A stretch of DNA of 64,000 nucleotides, taken from contig JAFTYP010000011.1 of NCBI GenBank assembly GCA_017461345.1, positions 124,001 through 188,000 of the forward strand, read 5' to 3'. Shown here one piece after another: positions 8,805 through 15,577 of the stretch (within the stretch, counting starts at the first letter, position 1; the number at the start of each line of letters is the position of its first letter). Position numbers and translations under genes: made by a program. The notes beneath the pieces were generated by a model that saw only the letters and a program-made list of their open reading frames with translations, was not told where the DNA came from and searched no databases. Origin of the DNA: Bacteroidaceae bacterium. Lineage in GTDB: Bacteria > Bacteroidota > Bacteroidia > Bacteroidales > Bacteroidaceae.

Positions 8805-8878
8805 CGCTTCAGGATGGGCTTGAACCAACGACCCCATGATTAACAGTCATGTGCTCTAACCAACTGAGCTACTGAAGC
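8805..8878 (-). tRNA. tRNA-Asn(GTT), copy 1 of the pair
   Basis: Sequence identical to the copy 24 bp downstream, including the T-stem T-T mismatch. The pair forms one transcript from a shared promoter upstream. Confidence 0.93.
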
Positions 8879-8911
8879 AGGCTTTTTTAGCGTTTTCTCG
8901 CAATTGCGTTG

Positions 8912-8943
8912 CAAAGGTATAGGTTTTTTCGAAAATATGCAAT
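8912..8943 (-). promoter_or_regulatory. promoter of the tRNA-Asn pair
   Basis: On the minus strand TACCTTTG (complement of 8912-8919) with a CAAT/ATTG-like -33 element 20 bp upstream. It overlaps the divergent promoter region of the PfkB-like gene, whose own TACCTTTG is at 8943-8950. Confidence 0.55.
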
Positions 8944-8968
8944 ACCTTTGCAGAAAAAAATACAAAAT

Positions 8969-9655
8969 ATGGAGAAAATAATCGGAATAGGTAATGCTAT
9001 AGTTGATATTCTTGTCCGCATGGAGGGGAATAAGATGCCCAGACAGATGCAACTTCCAAAAGGGCAAAAGACCTTGACTGATATTTCAAAATTACAGATA
9101 AGCGACATCACGCCTGCACTTTTCGAAGATGTGGCGATGGTTCATATAGAAGGTTCTCTGGCAAGGAATCACGATTTGGCGGAGGCTATTTGTCAGGTGG
9201 CAATGGAGCAGAGCGTACAAATCAGTCTCGACCTTGCCGACAGGAATATCGTTGCAGCCGACCTTCCGTTCTTCCAACATCTGGTTCAAGATTGTGTCGA
9301 TGTGGTTATCGCAAACGAAGAAGAGGCGATGGCCTTTACCGGCATGGCAGATGCTCTCGATGCTTTGCGTGCCATTGCTGCCTATAAGTGTCTGGCTGTT
9401 GTGAAACTTGGCAGCAAAGGCGCTTGTGCAAGACTTGGAGCAGAAGAAGTGATGCTGAAGGCTCAAGACGTTTCCGTTGTGGATACAACAGCAGCAGGAA
9501 TTTTCTTCGATGCCGGTTTCCTTTATGCTTTGGACAGAGGAGCGTCGCTGAAGGACTGTCTTTCTCTTGGCATATGTCTTGCCGAACACATCGTCGGTGT
9601 GGCAGGAACACAGTTGCCCGACGAGGTGTGGCAGGAGATAAGAAAGAAGTGCTAA
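8969..9655 (+). CDS. degenerate PfkB-family sugar kinase (internal deletion, catalytic Asp lost)
   Basis: 228 aa from the ATG at 8969 (MEKIIGIGNAIVDILV), the usual start for this Bacteroidales family. The family is about 320-330 aa. Here roughly 90 residues are missing between LTDISKLQI and LFEDVAMVHIEG, the part that carries the GGSxxN substrate-binding motif and lid. The catalytic signature DTTGAGD is changed to DTTAAGI, removing the base Asp. The rest (VIANEEEAMAFTG, VVKLGSKGA, DAGFLYAL) is well conserved with no stop or frameshift. It is either a decaying gene or a pseudokinase with a new role. The protease gene follows 5 bp later, so translation may matter for coupling. Confidence 0.75.
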   Translation: MEKIIGIGNAIVDILVRMEGNKMPRQMQLPKGQKTLTDISKLQISDITPALFEDVAMVHIEGSLARNHDLAEAICQVAMEQSVQISLDLADRNIVAADLPFFQHLVQDCVDVVIANEEEAMAFTGMADALDALRAIAAYKCLAVVKLGSKGACARLGAEEVMLKAQDVSVVDTTAAGIFFDAGFLYALDRGASLKDCLSLGICLAEHIVGVAGTQLPDEVWQEIRKKC

Positions 9656-9660
9656 ACAGA

Positions 9661-11355
9661 ATGGATATGAAGAAAGTATATATATATATAATAATGTGTC
9701 TGCTGCCGCTCGCTTTGGCAGCACAGAAGAAGGAGAATTCCAATTCTGCCATCAGCCGGAATCTGGAACTCTTCAACGACATCTACAAGCAACTGGATCT
9801 TTTCTATGTCGATTCTCTCAATGCAGACTCTGTTATTGGGAGGGGCATACGTTTGATGTTGCAGCAGATAGACCCTTTTACCGACTATTATCCGGAGGAT
9901 GACGAAGATCTTCGTCAGATGGCAACGGGCAAGTATGCCGGCATAGGCAGTGTGATTCGTTATCACCGTAAGGAGCAAAGAGCCGTCATTAGCGAGCCAT
10001 ACGAAGGAACACCCAGTCAGTTGGCAGGAGTGAAGGCAGGCGACGTGATTCTCTCCATCGACGGGAAGGACGTGAAGGGTATGCTTACGCCCAAAGTGAG
10101 CAGCATGCTTCGTGGCGAGGCTGGCACGACGTTCGAACTGAAGGTGCGTCGAGGCGAAGAGGAGAAATCGTTTCTCATCACACGTCAGACGATACAACTT
10201 CCGCAAGTGCCATACTTTGGAATGCTTTCCGACGGGCAGACGGGATACATCTACCTGACGGGCTTCACCGATGGTGCTTGCCGAGAGGTGCGCAATGCTT
10301 TGGACGATGTCCGCCAACAGGGAGCCAAACGCCTCGTGCTCGACTTGCGTGGCAATCCTGGCGGTGCAGTCAACGAGGCTGTTGACATTGCCAATCTCTT
10401 TCTGCCGAAAGGCAAGAAGGTGGTTTATACGCGAGGGAAGATGAAACGTACGGACCGTGAATACTACACGGCTACCGAGCCGGTGGATAGCCTGATGCCG
10501 CTTGTGGTGCTTGTCGATGGCGGTTCTGCCTCGTCTTCCGAGATTGTGGCAGGTGCATTGCAAGACTTCGACCGGGCCGTCGTTATGGGTGCGAAGACCT
10601 ATGGAAAGGGACTTATCCAGATGGTGCGTGAGGTGCCCTATCGTGGCAGCCTCAAGGTGACAACCAGTCGTTACTACATTCCCAGCGGACGTTGTATTCA
10701 GGCTTACGACTATCGCCGGTTGAACCCTGACGGTTCGGTGGGAACGATTCCCGACAGTCTGACAAATGTCTTCCATACGGCAGCAGGTCGTGAGGTGCGT
10801 GATGGCGGTGGCATAAAGCCCGATGTTGAGGTCAAGCCCGACAGTTTGCCGACGATGATATACGAGTTGGTGCAGAGCGATGAGTTCTTCGACTACGTCA
10901 CACACTTCTGTCGCACCCATCCCACCATTGCGCCTGTTGGCGAGTTTCGTTTCAGCGACGAGGATTACGCGGCCTTTGTCGATAGTATTCAGAGCAGCGG
11001 TTTCGAGGCGGGCAAGCCTGCCAAACAAGTGCTTCAGGTGTTGCGTGATGTCATCAAACGCGAAGGCTATCAGGAAGCCACGAGCGCAGAACTCGATGCT
11101 TTGGAAGCGAAGTTGGCCTACGACATTCGTGCCGACTTGATGCGTTTCCGTAAGGAGATAGAACCGTTCCTCTGCGACGAGTTGGCCCATCGCTATTACT
11201 TCCAGAAGGGAGGAGTGCAGCAGCAACTTGTTGGCGATCCGTGTGTGGAGCGTGCCTTGCAGGTGCTTTCTTCGCCCGACGAGTATAAGAAGATTCTGAC
11301 GCCTGCTGCGAAGCCGTCTGTAGATAAGAAGAAATCCAAGAAGAAGAAGAAATGA
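9661..11355 (+). CDS. C-terminal processing peptidase, S41 family (PDZ)
   Basis: 564 aa from the ATG at 9661. It has a signal peptide (MCLLPLALAAQ), an N-terminal helical part, a PDZ domain (about 100-180: SVIRYHRKEQ, GVKAGDVILSIDG), then the S41 catalytic domain with LDLRGNPGG. The Ser/Lys dyad is expected at Ser291 (GSASSSE) and Lys316 (KTYGKG); the 25-residue spacing matches E. coli Prc. It should cleave periplasmic proteins at their C-termini. The C-terminal 150 residues end in a Lys-rich tail (KKKSKKKKK). The stop overlaps the start of the next gene (ATGA). Confidence 0.9.
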   Translation: MDMKKVYIYIIMCLLPLALAAQKKENSNSAISRNLELFNDIYKQLDLFYVDSLNADSVIGRGIRLMLQQIDPFTDYYPEDDEDLRQMATGKYAGIGSVIRYHRKEQRAVISEPYEGTPSQLAGVKAGDVILSIDGKDVKGMLTPKVSSMLRGEAGTTFELKVRRGEEEKSFLITRQTIQLPQVPYFGMLSDGQTGYIYLTGFTDGACREVRNALDDVRQQGAKRLVLDLRGNPGGAVNEAVDIANLFLPKGKKVVYTRGKMKRTDREYYTATEPVDSLMPLVVLVDGGSASSSEIVAGALQDFDRAVVMGAKTYGKGLIQMVREVPYRGSLKVTTSRYYIPSGRCIQAYDYRRLNPDGSVGTIPDSLTNVFHTAAGREVRDGGGIKPDVEVKPDSLPTMIYELVQSDEFFDYVTHFCRTHPTIAPVGEFRFSDEDYAAFVDSIQSSGFEAGKPAKQVLQVLRDVIKREGYQEATSAELDALEAKLAYDIRADLMRFRKEIEPFLCDELAHRYYFQKGGVQQQLVGDPCVERALQVLSSPDEYKKILTPAAKPSVDKKKSKKKKK

Positions 11356-12842
11356 ACGAAGCGAGAACTCTCTCTTTGAGAAGGCACAGGGCAAGTTGGA
11401 TGCTTGTGTTTCTCCTCTTGTGTGTTACGGCTCAAGCCCAGACACCATCCGATTCTTTATTGCAGAACGATGGAGTGGTCCGCATCTTAGCCATAGGCAA
11501 CAGTTTTTCGCAGGACGCTGTGGAGCAGTATCTCTATGAGTTAGGTCGTGAGGCAGGCATTGAGATGATTATCGGCAATGCCTATCGTGGCGGACAGGGT
11601 TTTCATTCGCATTGGGTGGACGTAACGGAGGCCAACAATACCTTCGAGTACCGTAAGGTGCAGGATGGTCGTCGTAGCAATAAACCTCGGACGGCTCTTG
11701 CCGACATCATAAAGGACGAGCCCTGGCAGTATATCACATTCCAGCAAGTGAGTCAGGAGTCGGGTCTGACCGGCACTTTCGAGCCATACCTTTCCCACCT
11801 TATACAGTATGCTCGGGGCTTGCAGACCAATCCCAATGCCTCTTATGGTTTCCACCAGACGTGGGCCTATTCGCGCGAAAGCACTCATGGCGGTTTTGCC
11901 AACTATGGCAATCGTCAGGAGGTGATGTACGACAGCATTTGCAGGGCAGTACGGTATGCCATGCAGATGCATCCTGAACTGACGTTCGTGGTGCCTTCAG
12001 GCACGGCCATACAGAATGCACGTACCACTTATCTGGGCGACACGATGGACCGCGACGGTTATCATCTCGACCTCAAGATGGGACGTTACACTGCTGCTTG
12101 TGTGTGGTTTGAGACCATTACGGGCATCTCGCCGGTGGGGTTCAGTTATTGTCCCGACGGGCTCGACTTCGTGGCTGCCCACACGTGTCAGGTGGCGGCT
12201 CACGAGGCGGTGATGCGTCCCTTCAGTCCTACTGTCCTCGATGGTGAAGGCTTTTCTGCCGTCAACGACATTGTGCCGACGGGCCTGGTGAAGTTCAACT
12301 TCGGCACAGCGCATTGCACCGACCCGGCGTGGAACGACATCACTCCCGACAGGAGAACACATACGCACATTGTGGACTGCAACGGAAATGCAACGGGCAT
12401 CCTTGTGACCTTTGCAGGCGACTTTGCCGGTTCGAACCTCAACGGAGCGACGGCAACGAAGACCAAGATGCAGATGCCTGCCATCGTCTCGCAGTCTGCC
12501 CTATGGGGTTATGCTGCAGGAAAGATGGAAGGTGCAGGCGCCCGACAGAGTGCCACCGTGCTGTTCAGCCATCTCAACCCCAACCTGGAGTACGACATCT
12601 CCATCTTCTCTTCGCGCCAGCAGAGCAGCGACTCGCGTCAGACGAGTTTTCTCGTGCAGGGCGATGGCGTATGGGCAGAGACCTTGCAGGCAGCCGACAA
12701 TACGGACGAGACGGTTGTCCTGAAGAAGGTTCGCCCCACAGCCGACGGACGTCTTACGCTTTCCGTCATGCCTGGCTTGCAGAACAACACAGCCAACCGT
12801 TTCTACTACCTTAATGCAGTAACAATAAGAACAAGAAAGTAA
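11352..12842 (+). CDS. exported DUF4886 (SGNH-hydrolase-like) protein
   Basis: 496 aa, starting inside the protease stop codon (ATGA overlap), so translationally coupled. Signal peptide of about 30 residues ending AQAQ. Residues 43-260 look like DUF4886, a GDSL/SGNH-type fold: ILAIGNSFSQDAVEQYLYEL supplies the block I Ser, GGQGFHSHW the glycine block and DGYHLDLKMGRY the terminal Asp/His. Such domains are probably carbohydrate esterases. The last 200 residues form an extra beta-rich domain, perhaps carbohydrate-binding. The substrate is unknown. Confidence 0.75.
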   Translation: MNEARTLSLRRHRASWMLVFLLLCVTAQAQTPSDSLLQNDGVVRILAIGNSFSQDAVEQYLYELGREAGIEMIIGNAYRGGQGFHSHWVDVTEANNTFEYRKVQDGRRSNKPRTALADIIKDEPWQYITFQQVSQESGLTGTFEPYLSHLIQYARGLQTNPNASYGFHQTWAYSRESTHGGFANYGNRQEVMYDSICRAVRYAMQMHPELTFVVPSGTAIQNARTTYLGDTMDRDGYHLDLKMGRYTAACVWFETITGISPVGFSYCPDGLDFVAAHTCQVAAHEAVMRPFSPTVLDGEGFSAVNDIVPTGLVKFNFGTAHCTDPAWNDITPDRRTHTHIVDCNGNATGILVTFAGDFAGSNLNGATATKTKMQMPAIVSQSALWGYAAGKMEGAGARQSATVLFSHLNPNLEYDISIFSSRQQSSDSRQTSFLVQGDGVWAETLQAADNTDETVVLKKVRPTADGRLTLSVMPGLQNNTANRFYYLNAVTIRTRK

Positions 12843-12928
12843 AGAGGGAAGCAGCAGGAGGCCGGGTGCTATGCCCTGTTTCCTCTCCTGCAGACTTCCC
12901 TCCGGTTACTTCCCTAAAAGAAATAGTC

Positions 12929-13423
12929 ATGTCACAGCAAAACCAAATTCAGATTCAGTTCCGCCTTGTAGATGTCAAAGAGTTGCAGTTTGTAAACCTT
13001 GCAAACGAGTGGCCCGAAGGCGAACTTCAGATTAACAACCAACTCCAGTTCAACTGCGACACCGAGAAGCGTGCCGTGCGTTGCAATGCCAATTTCGAGT
13101 ATAAGAAGAACGACATCACCCAACTCATACTTGGTGGGCAGACCATCTTCGAGTTTACTCGCGAGAGTTGGAGTTCGCTCTACCAACTCGATGGCGACCA
13201 GTGGGTGTTGCCTGCCGGCCTTGTTCAGCACCTGGCAGACATCACCATTGGCAGTGCCCGTGGCATCCTGGCTGTTCGTAGCGAGGAAGCAGGCATCCCC
13301 AAGCAAATACTGCCCCTTGTCAATCCCGGTCAGATGCTTCGCAACAACATCGCCTTCAAGCGCGTTCCCCAGCAGAACACTGCTGCTCCCATACCAATGG
13401 ACGGCACATTGGGCACGGCGTAA
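12929..13423 (+). CDS. conserved small protein, possibly SecB-like
   Basis: 164 aa from the ATG at 12929 (MSQQNQIQIQFRLVDVKELQ); an upstream in-frame ATG at 12866 would add an unlikely 21 residues. No signal peptide or membrane segment. The order of features, a beta-rich core with FEYKKNDITQL and FEFTRESWSSLY, then VQHLADITIGSARGILAV and LPLVNPGQML, is reminiscent of the SecB chaperone fold with its C-terminal helix and L-P-x-N motif. This is a fold-level guess. It lies next to a hexanucleotide array that starts 14 bp after its stop. Confidence 0.45.
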   Translation: MSQQNQIQIQFRLVDVKELQFVNLANEWPEGELQINNQLQFNCDTEKRAVRCNANFEYKKNDITQLILGGQTIFEFTRESWSSLYQLDGDQWVLPAGLVQHLADITIGSARGILAVRSEEAGIPKQILPLVNPGQMLRNNIAFKRVPQQNTAAPIPMDGTLGTA

Positions 13424-13437
13424 CAGCCCGCTTTCAA

Positions 13438-13539
13438 CGTTAACGCTAACCTTAACGCTAACGTTAACGCTAACGCTGACCTTAACCTTAACGCTAACCT
13501 TAATCTTAACGCTGACGTTGACGCTAACCTTAACCTTAA
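13438..13539. repeat. hexanucleotide tandem array (17 units)
   Basis: Seventeen consecutive 6-bp units of consensus C(G/C)(C/T)T(A/G)A, alternating mainly CGCTAA, CCTTAA and CGTTAA. It lies between the convergent SecB-like and HU-like genes. A looser continuation rich in ATCGTC/GTTATC runs on to about 13585. Any reading frame through it encodes alternating hydrophobic/polar dipeptides and is not a gene. Confidence 0.9.
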
Positions 13540-13597
13540 CTGAAGTCATCGTCATCGTTATCGTCAAGGTTATCGTCAACGTTGAACCAAGTGGCTT

Positions 13598-14059
13598 TTA
13601 TTCAAGCCCCTGGATGGTGTCTGTGTTTTTGATGGTCTCTATGGCGTCGCTTTGCGCCTTGCGGTTGGGCACGAGTTGGAACTCCGCTTCGCTGCGGAGG
13701 TTCTTGAAGTCTTTTCCGGGCGTCCAGCGCACGTTGACGTTTTCAATGTGACTGGTGTTGAACTCCTCGGTGGTCTTTGCACCCTTGGTGGCGAGTTCTA
13801 CATGGAAGTCGCCCAGATCGCCCAGTTTCACCTTGTTGCCGGCGAGTAGTTGCTCGCGCAGACAGCCTACTGCGTCGGAGAGAACGCCCTTGATGGTGCC
13901 TTTCGAGAAAGGTGAGTGATGCTCTGCAATGTGTTTGCAGAAGGTGTCGAGGTCGAGAATTTCGTCGGTTTGTGCCTCGCCGTAGGCTTTTGTTTCGGTG
14001 ATTTCTGCTTTCTTCGTGCCAGGTTTGGTGCCTTTGATTGCGATACTGTACTTAATCAT
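13598..14059 (-). CDS. HU-related DNA-binding protein (Bacteroidota type)
   Basis: 153 aa. It begins MIKYSIAIKGTKPGTKKAEI, has an HU/IHF-like body (DTFCKHIAEHHSPFSKGTIKG, VKLGDLGDFHVELATKG, NVNVRWTPGKDF) and a divergent tail. This is the long HU-related family abundant in Bacteroidota, thought to bend or coat DNA. It is the only DNA-architecture protein in the window and lies between two repeat arrays. No clear promoter was found upstream. Confidence 0.82.
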   Translation of the reverse strand: MIKYSIAIKGTKPGTKKAEITETKAYGEAQTDEILDLDTFCKHIAEHHSPFSKGTIKGVLSDAVGCLREQLLAGNKVKLGDLGDFHVELATKGAKTTEEFNTSHIENVNVRWTPGKDFKNLRSEAEFQLVPNRKAQSDAIETIKNTDTIQGLE

Positions 14060-14119
14060 GGTTTTTTAGAATTAAATGGTTAATAAATAGATGTATAAGA
14101 GGTTTTGTGAGAGGGCAGA

Positions 14120-14205
14120 AAAGTTCTCTGCAGAAGTTCGCAAAGTTCTCTGCAGAAGTTGTCAAAGTTCTCTGCAGAAGTTTCTAATGTTCTTTGGAGT
14201 CGTTG
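14120..14205. repeat. 22-bp-phased array A2 (CTGCAG core)
   Basis: CTGCAG within AGTTCTCTGCAGAAGTT occurs at 14128, 14150 and 14172. A decayed fourth copy (TTGGAG) sits exactly one period later at 14194. The core is the same, in reverse orientation, as in the array at 28 kb. Confidence 0.85.
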
Positions 14206-14427
14206 GAAACCCACACCGGCGAAGCAGGCCATTTTGACTGCAGTCGGATTAAAACTTCACCGGTGTTTCGGTCTGTCTTTTGCAGCACCCTCACGTCTGT
14301 ATATACCGGCACACCCCCGTTTTGTCAACCCCACCCCCTAAATTTCTTTCGCAAAAGTGCCGTTTTGCAATCTGAAGTTGTCATTTTTCGACTTAAACGA
14401 CAGGCGGCACTATGCAGTTCTCGGAGA

Positions 14428-14515
14428 AAAGTTGTATCTTTGTAGAGTCGCGTATAAAAAGTTGAAGAGTATAAAACAAAGCAACTTTATAAAAGACGAC
14501 AGTTGTTATCAACTT
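14428..14515 (+). promoter_or_regulatory. promoter and putative operator of the WYL island
   Basis: -7 box TATCTTTG at 14435-14442. AAAGTTG half-sites lie at 14428 (overlapping the -7 box) and 14458, a CAACTTT at 14482, and a perfect inverted repeat AGTTG-TTAT-CAACT at 14501-14514. Repeated inverted half-sites over the promoter and leader suggest autoregulation, most simply by the WYL protein. The -33 element is weak. Confidence 0.45.
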
Positions 14516-14548
14516 ACATATATAGTACATTACACAGACAAGTCATAA

Positions 14549-15577
14549 ATGCCCGTAGATAAACAAAAACTGCTTCGTTTCCAAATCTTGAACGAATGTT
14601 TCAGGAATCGTCATAGGGAATACACCCTTGACGACCTCAAGAACGTATGTAATAAGATATTATGTGATAGGTATGATATGCAGGGGGTAAGCCGAAGGAC
14701 TATTCAAAATGACATCCGAGAATTAGAGATGCCACCTTATTGTATATGTTTGGATGAAAATTTAAGAATTGGTCATAAAAGGATTTATAGATACGCGAAC
14801 ACCACTTTTTCGCTTAAACTATTTAGTTTGTCGGATGAGGAACGAAACCGATTAGAAAGTGCCATAAGGATTTTGGAAGGAATGAATGGCATCCCGCAAT
14901 ATGACTGGATAAGTTTTTGTTTGAAGCAAATAGTAAGCGATACTTTTATGGAGGGAAAAAGTTCGCCAATATCTTTTCAAAATAATCCAGACCTCTACGG
15001 CATAGAGCATTTTAAGCCTTTACTGAAAGCCATAGCAGACAAGCAACCTTTAAGAATAACCTATAAGCCATATCCCAAGCGCCTTGAAGAAGAATATGTT
15101 GAGCGCGATGAAACAGTCATAAAGATATTCCCTTATCACCTAAAACAATTTAACGACAGATGGTTTCTCGTGGCGCGGCAAAAGGATATGGAGAAACTGG
15201 GCGTATATCCAATTGATAGGATTACAACGATTCATCCATTATTTATCCCATTTGAGGATGTCCCCGTTGATATTGAGGAATTCTTTGATAATATAGTAGG
15301 AGTATCTTATAGGGAAGAACCCCATAAAGTACTTTTGCGTGTTAAAAAAGAACGATATCCCTATATCCTTTCCAAACCTATTCATTGGTCGCAAACGGAA
15401 TTAAGGAATTTATGTACTGATACTCATAAATATGTATCATTGAATATAGGGATTAATAACGAATTGATTTCTCTGTTGCTTTCTTTTGGGGACGACATAG
15501 AAGTAATAGAACCAAGCATATTGAAAGAGAAAATGAAGAAAATCGTATTGCAAATGTACGATTTTTACAAACAGTGA
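14549..15577 (+). CDS. WYL-domain transcriptional regulator
   Basis: 342 aa. An N-terminal winged-helix region (about 1-65, VSRRTIQNDIRELEM) is followed by a linker, the WYL domain (about 155-225: PLRITYKPYP, then IKIFPYHLKQFNDRWFLVAR) and a C-terminal WCX-like part. WYL regulators bind nucleotide or nucleic-acid ligands and often repress phage-defence loci. It is the first gene of an AT-rich three-gene island and its stop overlaps the next start (GTGA). Palindromic half-sites in its own leader are a likely operator. The WYL assignment is firm; the ligand and the defence role are inferred. Confidence 0.88.
   Translation: MPVDKQKLLRFQILNECFRNRHREYTLDDLKNVCNKILCDRYDMQGVSRRTIQNDIRELEMPPYCICLDENLRIGHKRIYRYANTTFSLKLFSLSDEERNRLESAIRILEGMNGIPQYDWISFCLKQIVSDTFMEGKSSPISFQNNPDLYGIEHFKPLLKAIADKQPLRITYKPYPKRLEEEYVERDETVIKIFPYHLKQFNDRWFLVARQKDMEKLGVYPIDRITTIHPLFIPFEDVPVDIEEFFDNIVGVSYREEPHKVLLRVKKERYPYILSKPIHWSQTELRNLCTDTHKYVSLNIGINNELISLLLSFGDDIEVIEPSILKEKMKKIVLQMYDFYKQ

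Larger units (their letters stand above)
14060..14548. other. intergenic region upstream of the WYL island
   Basis: 489 bp. It contains a 22-bp-phased CTGCAG array (14120-14205), a -7 box and a 5-prime leader with several AAAGTTG/CAACTTT half-sites just before the WYL gene. AT content rises sharply from about 14400. No gene is supported between. Confidence 0.7.

Noticed and set aside
9652..11394. 580-codon minus-strand frame opposite the S41 protease
   Set aside because: Shadow of a well-supported protease; no motif in the antisense translation.
12932..13579. Minus-strand frame through the hexanucleotide array
   Set aside because: Its alternating Val/Lys/Ser/Asn run simply translates the hexamer repeat; the rest is antisense to the SecB-like gene.
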